NCBI GenBank assembly: GCA_050480705.1
Contig: JBJHAX010000007.1
Span: 1-64,000, forward strand
Direction: 5' to 3'
DNA from: JBJHAX01 sp050480705
GTDB taxonomy: Bacteria > Actinomycetota > Nitriliruptoria > Nitriliruptorales > Nitriliruptoraceae
DNA: 64,000 nt
Shown here piece by piece: positions 43,821 to 51,739 of the stretch; position 1 is the first letter of the stretch, and the number at the start of each line of letters is the position of its first letter. The notes beneath the pieces are model-generated. The model searched no databases. It was not told the origin of the DNA and was given only the letters and a program-made list of their open reading frames with translations. Position numbers and translations under genes: made by a program.

Positions 43821-44047
43821 CACCGATGCGACAGGTCGATGCAACTGGCCTGGCGTGCCCGTTGCCGGTGATCGAACTCGCAAAGGCAGTCGAGCAGATC
43901 GCAGTGGGCGACACGGTGGAGCTCGTCGCAACAGATCCGGCGTCGCACGTCGATGTTCCCGTGTGGTGCCGGATGCGTCGTCAGGCGCTGCAATCGGTCG
44001 ACGAGCGCGACGGTGTGTGGCGATTCGTCATCGAACGCCGCGTCTGA
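43817..44047 (+). CDS. TusA/SirA-like sulfur carrier
   Basis: A 76-residue protein of the TusA fold. The active motif is complete: GLACPLPV with C14, P15 and P17, the cysteine carrying sulfur as a persulfide from a desulfurase to an acceptor. Residues 20-70 contain the remaining strands (GDTVELVATDPASHVDV, GVWRFVIERRV). Coupled to the UspA-like gene by ATGA, and downstream of a cysteine desulfurase, so it is a likely acceptor. Role in tRNA thiolation, molybdenum cofactor or other sulfur transfer cannot be decided. Confidence 0.85.
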   Translation: MTPMRQVDATGLACPLPVIELAKAVEQIAVGDTVELVATDPASHVDVPVWCRMRRQALQSVDERDGVWRFVIERRV

Positions 44048-44071
44048 ACGTGCACGAGCACGACCGGGCGA

Positions 44072-44086
44072 GCTGGCGCAGCCAGC
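44072..44086. terminator. small hairpin between convergent TusA-like and IscA-like genes
   Basis: GCTGGC and GCCAGC face each other across a 3-base loop in the 88-base gap between the two convergent stops. No T run on either side. A bidirectional terminator is possible. Confidence 0.35.
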
Positions 44087-44135
44087 GGCCCCCACGCGTC
44101 GGGCGGTCTCGCAACGACGTGTGTCAGGACGCGGG

Positions 44136-44531
44136 TCAGAAGGTGGCGCTGTCCCCGCATGCACACGACCCGCTCGAGTTCGGGTTCTCGATCGAGAATC
44201 CGGACGCTTCGAGGGATTCCTTCCAGTCGATCACCGCACCGTGGAGGTAGGGCGACGACATCTTGTCGACCCGCACACGGATTCCGTGGTGGACCTCTTC
44301 GACGTCACCGTCGAGTTCGCGGTCGTCGAAGAACAGCGCGTAGCGGAATCCTGCGCATCCACCAGCCTGGACGGCGACGCGCAGCGCCACGTCGTCGACG
44401 TCGGGCTGGTCCTCGAGGAAGCTGCGCACCTTTTCGGCGGCCTGCGACGTCAACTCGATTGCCGTGTCGGTCATTGCCGTGTCGGTCGAGGCGTCGTTCG
44501 TCGTTGTGCTGCTGACGGTGTCGGCACTCAC
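44136..44531 (-). CDS. A-type iron-sulfur carrier (IscA/ErpA-like)
   Basis: A 131-residue A-type carrier that moves [4Fe-4S] or [2Fe-2S] clusters to target enzymes. The three conserved cysteines are C59 (GGCAGFRY), C123 and C125 (GSCACGD). The N-terminal 25 residues are a short Thr/Ser-rich extension. GTG 44529-44531, five bases after GGAG, is preferred over ATG 44472-44474, which would also give a valid protein. The same family sits next to glycerate kinase in M. tuberculosis (Rv2204c-Rv2205c). Confidence 0.9.
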   Translation of the reverse strand: MSADTVSSTTTNDASTDTAMTDTAIELTSQAAEKVRSFLEDQPDVDDVALRVAVQAGGCAGFRYALFFDDRELDGDVEEVHHGIRVRVDKMSSPYLHGAVIDWKESLEASGFSIENPNSSGSCACGDSATF

Positions 44532-44653
44532 GCGGCGGCTCCTGGTTGGGTGGTCGGTGCCGGCTCGTCGACGTCGGGCACCTGAACACGCCCAAGTGTA
44601 CCGACCGACGACGATGCGGTGCCCACAACAGCGGCGGTCGATGACGCCCCGTC

Positions 44654-45742
44654 TCACTCCTCGCGCCAGGCTGCCGCCAGCCGTCGGGCCGCCGCTTCGA
44701 CCTCCGCGGCGGGCTCGTCTCCCGGACCTTGCGGGGCAGCCGCTTCGACCATGTCCAGCTCGGGTGCGCCAGCACCGATCTGGCCGACGACTGCCGCACA
44801 GCGCACGGCACGGCGACGGCAACGTTCGAGGATCCCACCGACCACCTTGCCGGCCGTCGACGTGGCGTCGAGCCGTCCCTCACCAGTGACCACGAGATCC
44901 GCCGCATCGAGATCGCGGTCCAGGCCCGTGATCCGGGCGACCTCATCCATGCCAGGCACCAGGGATCCGCCGATGCCACAGGCCAGCCCGAAGCCGAGGC
45001 CGCCCGCCGCGCCACAGCCCGCGTCCTCGCGCAGCCGTCGTCCGTGCGCGAGCTGCTCCTCGGCGACGTCGGCGAACCTGTTCAGCGCCTGCGTCAGGAT
45101 TTCGATCTCGTCGGCTCCTGCCCCCTTCTGGGGGCCGAAGAGTCGGGGCGCATCGAGCAGCGGCGTCGCGACGTCGCACAACAAGGTGACGTCGACCTCG
45201 GTGAAATCCTCGCACCAGGCACGCTCGATCCGCACGATGCGCGCGAGCTCACCGCCGCCAATCTTGACGCCGTCGCCGCCAGCGTCGAGCAGGCGCATTC
45301 CGAGGCCAGCGAGCGCTCCCGCGCCCGCGTCGATCGTCGCCGAACCGCCCAGTCCGACGATGACGTGCGACGCCCCATGCCGCCGCGCCTGGTCGACGAG
45401 CTGCCCGACCCCGTAGGTCGTCGAACGCATCGGGTCGCGCCGAGCACCGGGAAGCCGGACCAGGCCGCAGGCCTGCGCGCTCTCGATGATCGCTGTCGTC
45501 TCGCCGAGCAACACGAACTGTGCGTCGACGGGATGTCCGAGCGGGCCGGCGACCTCGACCTCCACGCGAAGGCTGCGGCGGGGGTCGACGACATCGAGCA
45601 GGCCCTCCCCGCCATCTGACATCGCATGGAGGACCACGTCGTCGCCTGTGCGTGCGGCCGACCATCCGGCAGCGATTGCAGCGGCCGCCTCAGACGCGGT
45701 GAGTGAACCACCGAAACTGTCGGGCGCGACGACGACACGCAC
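44654..45742 (-). CDS. glycerate kinase
   Basis: A 362-residue member of the GlxK/GarK (DUF-type) glycerate kinase family that phosphorylates D-glycerate, giving the 2- or 3-phosphate. Recognisable parts are VRVVVAPDSFGGSLTA at the N-terminus, SDGGEGLLD, YGVGQLVDQA, VGLGGSATIDAGAGAL and the C-terminal LVVTGEGRLD. GTG 45740-45742 lies five bases after GGAGG; the open frame upstream crosses the divergent nadA promoter. Product stereochemistry is not determined by sequence. Confidence 0.9.
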   Translation of the reverse strand: MRVVVAPDSFGGSLTASEAAAAIAAGWSAARTGDDVVLHAMSDGGEGLLDVVDPRRSLRVEVEVAGPLGHPVDAQFVLLGETTAIIESAQACGLVRLPGARRDPMRSTTYGVGQLVDQARRHGASHVIVGLGGSATIDAGAGALAGLGMRLLDAGGDGVKIGGGELARIVRIERAWCEDFTEVDVTLLCDVATPLLDAPRLFGPQKGAGADEIEILTQALNRFADVAEEQLAHGRRLREDAGCGAAGGLGFGLACGIGGSLVPGMDEVARITGLDRDLDAADLVVTGEGRLDATSTAGKVVGGILERCRRRAVRCAAVVGQIGAGAPELDMVEAAAPQGPGDEPAAEVEAAARRLAAAWREE

Positions 45743-45898
45743 GTGGACCTCCGGGGCTCGTGCCGCTGTGGGAATCATGCGGCTGCTCGTCGGGCGACCA
45801 CGTGACCGGCGCCGCAACCCGGTCGGTGCGCCACCGGCGACCCTACACCCGCGCGGCCTCGACCTCTGCGCGCCTTCGTCCCGGAGGTCGGAAACTGC

Positions 45899-45936
45899 TA
45901 CGCTCCCCCCAGGTTCAGGTCAGAGTGACTAGAACC
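45899..45936 (+). promoter_or_regulatory. nadA promoter (-10) and inverted-repeat operator at the start site
   Basis: TACGCT at 45899-45904 is a plausible -10. Then GGTTCAGGTCA and TGACTAGAACC (45912-45936) form an imperfect inverted repeat, 9 of 11 positions matching, with a 3-base spacer, so it lies over the expected transcription start and ends one base before the ribosome site. That position suits a repressor, for example of the NrtR or NiaR kind, but I cannot match it to a known consensus. Confidence 0.5.
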
Positions 45937-45948
45937 GGAGGGACGGCA

Positions 45949-47220
45949 GTGACTTCGCAGCCCACTGCGGCGCCGGCGCGCAACACGTCGGGTACGCCCA
46001 CCATCCCACTCGATTCGCCACTGCTGCTGCTCGGACGCGGCGTCGACGAGGCGTCTGAGCGCGGTGTGATCTGTCCGGGCGACCTGCCCGCAGCCAGTGA
46101 CACCGAGCTGGAGCAGCGCGCCGCAGCTGCCCGTGCCCGGCTCGGCGACAAGGTCCTCATTCTCGGCCACCACTACCAGCGCGACCAGGTCATCGCCTTC
46201 GCCGACGTGCGCGGCGACTCGTACGAGCTGTCCCGTCGCGCCTCGCAGGCCGACGCGCCCTACATCGTGTTCTGCGGGGTGCATTTCATGGCGGAGTCCG
46301 CCTCGGTTCTCGGTCGCGACGACCAGACGGTCATCCTGCCCGATCTCGCTGCAGGTTGTTCGATGGCCGATATGGCCGAGGAACGCCAGCTCGTCGACGC
46401 CTGGCGTCGCCTCGAACGCGCGGGGGTGGCCACCTCGACCGTGCCACTGACCTACATGAACTCCACCGCGGCGATCAAGGCCTTCTGCGGCGAGCACCAC
46501 GGCGCCATCTGCACCTCGTCCAACGCTCCCCGCGCGATGCGTTGGGCCTTCGAGGAGGCCCTGGAGAACGTCGACACCGACGAGACGAAGGTGCTGTTCC
46601 TGCCCGATCAGCATCTTGGCCGCAACACCGCAGTCCTCGGGCTCGGCTTGGATCTCGACGCATGCGTCGTCTACGACCCATGGCAGCCCGACGGCGGCCT
46701 GACCGACGAAGAACTCGCCGCCGCACGGGTGATCCTGTGGAAGGGCCACTGCTCGGTGCACGCCCGCTTCCAGCCACAGATGGTCGACCGGATCCGCGAC
46801 GAGCTTCCCGGCGTCGAGGTGCTCGCACATCCCGAGTGCCGCTACGAGGTCGTGACCCGCGCGGACCGCATCGGCTCGACCGGTCAGATCATCCGCTGGG
46901 TGCGCGAAGCCCCTGCCGGCGCTGTGATCGCCATCGCCACCGAACTCAACCTGGTGCGCCGACTCGACGCCGAGCATCCAGACAAGAGGATCGTCTTCCT
47001 CGACGACACCGTGTGCTTCTGCGCGACGATGAACCGCATCGACCTTCCCCATCTCGTCTGGGTCCTCGAGGCGCTCGTCGACGGCGACGTGGCCAATGAG
47101 GTCCGCGTCGACGAACGCACACGCCACTTCGCACGCGTCGCACTGCAGCGGATGCTCGATCTGCCAGGCGACGACGTCTCGCTGGCGCAGGCATCGACGA
47201 AGCCCAGCGCCGTCGGATAG
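45949..47220 (+). CDS. nadA: quinolinate synthase
   Basis: NadA condenses iminoaspartate with dihydroxyacetone phosphate to quinolinate, the precursor of NAD, using a [4Fe-4S] cluster. The 423-residue product has the LGHHYQRDQVIAFADVRGDSY entry segment, cysteine-containing FCGVHFMAE (C109), GCSMADMAE, HPECRYEV and the CFCATMNRI segment. GTG 45949 follows GGAGGG. The usual partners nadB and nadC are not downstream here. It is divergent from glycerate kinase. Confidence 0.95.
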   Translation: MTSQPTAAPARNTSGTPTIPLDSPLLLLGRGVDEASERGVICPGDLPAASDTELEQRAAAARARLGDKVLILGHHYQRDQVIAFADVRGDSYELSRRASQADAPYIVFCGVHFMAESASVLGRDDQTVILPDLAAGCSMADMAEERQLVDAWRRLERAGVATSTVPLTYMNSTAAIKAFCGEHHGAICTSSNAPRAMRWAFEEALENVDTDETKVLFLPDQHLGRNTAVLGLGLDLDACVVYDPWQPDGGLTDEELAAARVILWKGHCSVHARFQPQMVDRIRDELPGVEVLAHPECRYEVVTRADRIGSTGQIIRWVREAPAGAVIAIATELNLVRRLDAEHPDKRIVFLDDTVCFCATMNRIDLPHLVWVLEALVDGDVANEVRVDERTRHFARVALQRMLDLPGDDVSLAQASTKPSAVG

Positions 47221-47312
47221 CGTCACACAACACGCATACGGATGCCGCGATCGCGGCGCGAACGTTTGCAGCGCAGCTTGCGGCGCATGTCGTCGATCAG
47301 GAGCGAGTCGCA

Positions 47313-48836
47313 GTGGCCGAGGTCCAACTGCCCCAACTCGGTGAATCAGTCGCCGAAGGCATCATCACCCGGTGGCTGGTCGACGTCGGCGACGACGTCA
47401 CCGTCGACCAACCCATCGCCGAGATCTCCACCGACAAAGTCGACACCGAGATCCCCTCGCCCGTCGCCGGCACCGTCAAAGAACTGCGCTTCGACGTCGA
47501 CGACACCGTCGAAGTCGGACAGGTCATCGCCATCATCGGCGAAGGCGACACCAGCCCCGACGACACCGACGACACCCCCACCGACGACGACGAAGCCAAA
47601 GCCACCGACGCCGCCGACACCGACGACGAGGACGCCAGCGACAACGCAGGCAAGGACACAGGCGGCGGTAAGCGCCCAGCGCCGACATCGTCATCTGCCA
47701 CAGAGGGTCCCCGGATGTCGCCTCGGGTGCGCAAGATGCTCGCCGACGCCGGCGTCGATCCGAGCGACGTCGACGCCACCGGCGACGGCGGGCGCATCAC
47801 CCGCGAAGACGCCGAACGCGCCATCGCCTCGCCACCGGCACAAGCAACCTCGAAGCCTGCGGCCGCGCCATCTCAGGTGGCCAGTGCCCCGGCTGCGTCC
47901 GGCGGCCCGCAGCCGCGAATGTCGCCTATCGTGCGCAAGCTGCTGCGCGACGCCGGCATCGATCACGGGCAGGTGTCCGGCACAGGTGACGGCGGGCGCA
48001 TCACCCGCGAAGACGCCGAACGCGCCATCGCCTCCCCTCCTGCCGCGCCTGCGGGCACGACAGGGTCGCCGGCCCGCGAGCGCCCGCCGGCGTCGCCGAC
48101 CCAGATCGATTTCGGTGGGCAGCGCGAGGCGACCCAGGACCTGTCGCGCATCCGCAAGGTCATCGCGAGTTCCATGATGGACTCGCTGCACTCCACCGCA
48201 CAGCTCACGTCCGCGGTCGAGGTGGACGTCACGGCGATCATGATGTTGCGCAACCGGGCCAAGGACGATTTCAAAGCCACGCACGGCGTGTCGCTGTCGC
48301 CCCTGGCGCTGATCGCACGCGCGGTGTGCATGACGCTGCCCCGGCATCCGGCGCTCAACGCGAGCATCGATCAGGACGAGGGGTCCGCGACCTACCACGA
48401 TTACGTCAATCTCGGGATGGCGGTGGACACCGAGCGTGGCCTGCTCGTTCCCAACATCAAAGACGCACAGGAACTCGACGCTGCCGGCATGGCACGCGCG
48501 ATCGCTGATCTGGCTGCGCGCACGCGTGACAAGAAGCTCGGGCCCGACGAGATCGCCGGCGGCACGTTCACGATCACCAACACCGGATCGATGGGCACGC
48601 TGTTCGACACACCGATCCTCAATCCACCCGAGGTTGCGATCCTGGCGACGCCAGCGATCGAGAAGCGGCCCGTGGTCATCTCCGACGGGCTCTCGGACGC
48701 GATCGCGATCAGGTGGATGACCTACCTGTGCCTGACCTACGACCACCGCATGGTCGACGGTGCGGACGCCGCACGATTCCTGCAGGATCTCAAGTACGTA
48801 CTCGAGGAACACGACCTGTCGGGCGAACTGGGATGA
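47313..48836 (+). CDS. sucB: 2-oxo acid dehydrogenase E2 (dihydrolipoyl acyltransferase) with two PSBD domains
   Basis: The E2 core transfers acyl groups from lipoyl-lysine to CoA in a 2-oxoglutarate-, pyruvate- or branched-chain-type dehydrogenase complex. The 507 residues contain one lipoyl domain (lipoylated K42 in STDKVDTEIP), an acidic Asp/Thr-rich linker (about 75-115), two peripheral-subunit-binding domains, residues about 135-170 and 203-238, each starting MSP and both ending in the same GRITREDAERAIASP block, and a C-terminal catalytic domain with YDHRMVDG near the end. Two PSBDs with a single lipoyl domain is uncommon. GTG 47313 follows AGGAG at 9 bases. The stop overlaps lipB (ATGA). 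The exact 2-oxo acid is unknown; sucB is used because of the actinobacterial convention. Confidence 0.9.
   Translation: MAEVQLPQLGESVAEGIITRWLVDVGDDVTVDQPIAEISTDKVDTEIPSPVAGTVKELRFDVDDTVEVGQVIAIIGEGDTSPDDTDDTPTDDDEAKATDAADTDDEDASDNAGKDTGGGKRPAPTSSSATEGPRMSPRVRKMLADAGVDPSDVDATGDGGRITREDAERAIASPPAQATSKPAAAPSQVASAPAASGGPQPRMSPIVRKLLRDAGIDHGQVSGTGDGGRITREDAERAIASPPAAPAGTTGSPARERPPASPTQIDFGGQREATQDLSRIRKVIASSMMDSLHSTAQLTSAVEVDVTAIMMLRNRAKDDFKATHGVSLSPLALIARAVCMTLPRHPALNASIDQDEGSATYHDYVNLGMAVDTERGLLVPNIKDAQELDAAGMARAIADLAARTRDKKLGPDEIAGGTFTITNTGSMGTLFDTPILNPPEVAILATPAIEKRPVVISDGLSDAIAIRWMTYLCLTYDHRMVDGADAARFLQDLKYVLEEHDLSGELG
47784..48034 (+). repeat. 47-base direct repeat within the E2 gene
   Basis: The same 47 bases occur at 47784-47830 and 47988-48034, with 204 bases between the starts, inside the two peripheral-subunit-binding-domain coding regions. 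Perfect identity at the DNA level suggests a recent duplication or gene conversion rather than old divergence. Confidence 0.85.
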
Positions 48837-49570
48837 CGTCGGCGGCGTCGACGGCTGGCACACGCCCGGTCCGTGCCGAGCCAGGTCGTCCCGTCGCGCT
48901 CGCACACCTCGGCACTGTCGGCTATCTCGACGCGTGGGAGCTGCAGCGTCGGCTCGTGGATGCGCGCCGGGACGGGGCGATCAGCGACACGCTGCTTCTG
49001 CTCGAACACCCCCCGGTCTACACGATGGGTCGGCGCACCGACCGGGCGCATCTGCTGTGGGACGCCGAGGAGCGCGCTTCTCGCGGCATCGACCTGGTCG
49101 AGGTCGACCGCGGTGGCGACGTCACCTATCACGGTCCGGGGCAGCTGGTCGGCTACCCGATCGTGCGACTGGCCTCCTCACGGTCGGTCGTCGGCTACGT
49201 GCGAGCACTCGAGGCGGCACTCATCGACGCGCTCGGTGCCCTGGGCGTCCAGGCACGACGTTCCGAGGGCTACACCGGCGTGTGGGTCGGCAACGAGAAG
49301 ATCGCAGCGATCGGAGTGCGTGTCGCCGTCGGCGGCGTCACCTCCCACGGGTTCGCGCTCAACGTGCACCCCGACCTGGGCGACTTCGGCGGGATCGTGC
49401 CCTGCGGTATCAGCGATCGCGGTGTGTGTTCGCTCGCGACGCTTGGCTTCGACGTCGACCTCGACATCGTCGCCGCCCACGTCGTCACGGCGTTCTCGCA
49501 GGTGTTCGACGCTACGATCGAACCGGTGCGCATCGATGCACTGCTCCCCCATGCCGAGGCCTCCGCGTGA
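48833..49570 (+). CDS. lipB: octanoyl-[acyl-carrier-protein]:protein N-octanoyltransferase
   Basis: LipB moves an octanoyl group from acyl carrier protein to lipoyl domains, the first step of lipoate synthesis. The 245-residue product has RGGDVTYHGPGQ (93-104), the catalytic pair K156 (GNEKIAAIG) and C191 (IVPCGIS). ATG 48833 overlaps the E2 stop (ATGA), and the lipB stop overlaps lipA (GTGA), so all three are translationally coupled: the enzyme to be lipoylated and the two that do it. Confidence 0.95.
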   Translation: MTSAASTAGTRPVRAEPGRPVALAHLGTVGYLDAWELQRRLVDARRDGAISDTLLLLEHPPVYTMGRRTDRAHLLWDAEERASRGIDLVEVDRGGDVTYHGPGQLVGYPIVRLASSRSVVGYVRALEAALIDALGALGVQARRSEGYTGVWVGNEKIAAIGVRVAVGGVTSHGFALNVHPDLGDFGGIVPCGISDRGVCSLATLGFDVDLDIVAAHVVTAFSQVFDATIEPVRIDALLPHAEASA

Positions 49571-50589
49571 CCGACCACACCCCTGTCGTCCCCCCGGGCG
49601 CGCGAACGCTGAGTGTGCTGCCGCGCGAGCGTGTGCAGCGCGCAGGCGTGGTCCGGCGCAGCGTCGACACCAGCCTCGCGGAGGGGCGCAAGCCCGACTG
49701 GCTGCGCACCCGGGCGAGCTTCGGCGACAACTTCCGTGACATCACCAAGCTCATGGAGGGGCTCGAGCTCAACACGGTCTGTGCGCAGGCGGCCTGCCCC
49801 AACATCTACGAATGCTGGGAGATGCGTGAGGCGACGTTTCTGATCGGTGGCGACGACTGCACGCGCCGCTGCGGCTTCTGCCAGATCAAGACGGGTCGAC
49901 CCGACGGCTACGACACCGATGAACCACGGCGTGTCGCCGAAGCGGTCGAACACCTGGGCCTGCGCTTCGCGGTGGTCACGATGGTCGCGCGCGACGATCT
50001 CGACGACGGCGGGGCTTGGCTCGTCGCCGAGACGATCCGCCAGATCCGCTCCCGCACACCGGGCGTCGGCGTCGAAGTGCTGCCGAGCGACTTCGGTTAC
50101 GCCCACGACCAACGTGCAGGATCTGCGGCGCTCGACAAGGTCGTCGAGGCACGTCCGGACGTGTTCGCGTTCAACCTCGAGACCACCCGGCGGCTGTTCC
50201 CCGTCGTTCGGCCCGCCTTCGACTACGACCTGGGCCTCGAGTTCCTTGCGCTCGCGCGGCGGCGCATGCCGGCCGACACCGCGATCAAGTCCAACATCAT
50301 CGCCGGGATGGGCGAGACCGACGACGAGATACGCGCCTGCCTGCGTGACCTACGGCATGCGGGCGTGGAGCTGGTCACCATCGGGCAGTATCTGCAACCA
50401 TCCGCACAGCACCTGCACCTGGACCGTTACGTGACCCCCGAGCAGTTCGACGAGTTCCGCCGCTACGGCCTCGAGCTCGGTTTCTCGCACGTCGAGTCGG
50501 GGCCGATGGTCCGCTCCAGCTACCACGCCGGCAAGCAGGCGCAGGACGCCGACGCGTGGGAACCAGCCGCCCACCACCCGCAGGGCTGA
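49567..50589 (+). CDS. lipA: lipoyl synthase
   Basis: LipA inserts two sulfur atoms into the octanoyl chain by radical SAM chemistry. The 340-residue protein has the auxiliary-cluster cysteines C72, C77 and C83, the radical SAM CxxxCxxC with C98, C102 and C105, and the C-terminal RSSYHAGK serine motif. GTG 49567 overlaps the lipB stop. A stem-like CCAGC/GCTG pair just after the stop is weak. Confidence 0.95.
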   Translation: MTDHTPVVPPGARTLSVLPRERVQRAGVVRRSVDTSLAEGRKPDWLRTRASFGDNFRDITKLMEGLELNTVCAQAACPNIYECWEMREATFLIGGDDCTRRCGFCQIKTGRPDGYDTDEPRRVAEAVEHLGLRFAVVTMVARDDLDDGGAWLVAETIRQIRSRTPGVGVEVLPSDFGYAHDQRAGSAALDKVVEARPDVFAFNLETTRRLFPVVRPAFDYDLGLEFLALARRRMPADTAIKSNIIAGMGETDDEIRACLRDLRHAGVELVTIGQYLQPSAQHLHLDRYVTPEQFDEFRRYGLELGFSHVESGPMVRSSYHAGKQAQDADAWEPAAHHPQG

Positions 50590-50635
50590 CCCAGCGGGCT
50601 TTGCTGTGGCGGATCATGAACCGCGGCGCTGACGC

Positions 50636-51721
50636 TCACCGAGTTGCGTCGAGCACCTGAGCCGCAAACCGCCACACCGACCACAGGTCGAACACCGCAC
50701 GTGGCCACGTGGCAGGCGCACCCAGCGCGAGATCCACGTGGGTGAAGCTCGCGACCGTCACCAGCCGCGCATCCGGCATTGCTTCACCGAGGCGCACCAG
50801 TTCCGCGTACGGGATCACCGGGTCATCGCGTGCGTGCATCGCGACGACATCGACCTCGACCTGCTCGGCCACATGCACCGGGGAGAAGCGTCCGAGCTGA
50901 TCGGTGACCGACGCAGGCAACCGATCAGCGGCGTCGGCGAACGACGGGCCGTCTGTCGCCTCGAGCAGGTCGGCGACCGCTCGCACACCGGCCGGCGCCT
51001 GCGAGCGTGAACGCGCCCCGTCGAGCACCTCGGAGGCCATCTGGCGTTCATCATCGTCGAGCATCACCAGCAGCTGTTCACGCACCACCTCGGGGGCACG
51101 TGGATCCGGCAACCACGGATACCACTCGCCGGCGGCGTCGCTACCGCCGGTGACGGCAGCTTCGACGACACCGAGCAGATCCGTGTAGGCACCGAACGTC
51201 GCGACCATGGCGAGACGGTCGGAAAGGCGCTCATCGGCGGCCGCGAGAAGCGCGAGCGACCCCCCGAACGAAATGCCCATCAACACAACAGGGTCACCGT
51301 GCTGTGAGCGGTCCACGACGAGGGCGACGATCCGCTCGATGTCAGCGACGGTGAGTCGTTCGCCGTAAACGTCGAGTTCCGGCACGAGGACCTCGCGTCC
51401 CTGGCGCGCGATCGAGCGGGCGAGATCGACCACGCGCGCATCACGCCTGCCGTCGGGCGCAGCGCCGGGGACGAGCACCACGACAGCACCGGCGGCGGGC
51501 CCGTAGCGGTCGGCGACGACGCCATCGACATCGACGGTTGCGAACGCCACGTCGTCAGCGGGCCTCGACGTGAGCCCGAGGGTGTCCGCGGTGACGCTCG
51601 CCGCCTGCGTGCCGGCGACGAGGGCTGCGCCGAGCCATGGTCCGAGCAGCACAGCCGCGAGCGCGGCGACAAGCACCCGGACCACCAGCGGCCGGCGGCG
51701 TCGGGACGCGGGCTGGGTCAT
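50636..51721 (-). CDS. membrane-anchored alpha/beta hydrolase
   Basis: A 361-residue protein with an N-terminal hydrophobic signal or anchor (about residues 12-38, rich in Val, Leu, Ala). The hydrolase part has a GISFGGS nucleophile elbow (Ser near residue 151), an Asp in MHARDDPVIPY and a His in ASFTHVDL, so a complete Ser-Asp-His triad is likely. A lid-like insertion follows the elbow. Substrate unknown. It is convergent with lipA and 18 bases downstream of the MscS gene. Confidence 0.75.
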   Translation of the reverse strand: MTQPASRRRRPLVVRVLVAALAAVLLGPWLGAALVAGTQAASVTADTLGLTSRPADDVAFATVDVDGVVADRYGPAAGAVVVLVPGAAPDGRRDARVVDLARSIARQGREVLVPELDVYGERLTVADIERIVALVVDRSQHGDPVVLMGISFGGSLALLAAADERLSDRLAMVATFGAYTDLLGVVEAAVTGGSDAAGEWYPWLPDPRAPEVVREQLLVMLDDDERQMASEVLDGARSRSQAPAGVRAVADLLEATDGPSFADAADRLPASVTDQLGRFSPVHVAEQVEVDVVAMHARDDPVIPYAELVRLGEAMPDARLVTVASFTHVDLALGAPATWPRAVFDLWSVWRFAAQVLDATR

Positions 51722-51739
51722 GGTGTCAGCAGCGCGACA

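Noticed and set aside
47244..47257. Perfect palindrome GCCGCGATCGCGGC after nadA
   Set aside because: Short, no T run, and built on GCGATCGC, a word often abundant in high-G+C genomes; no evidence for a regulatory role.
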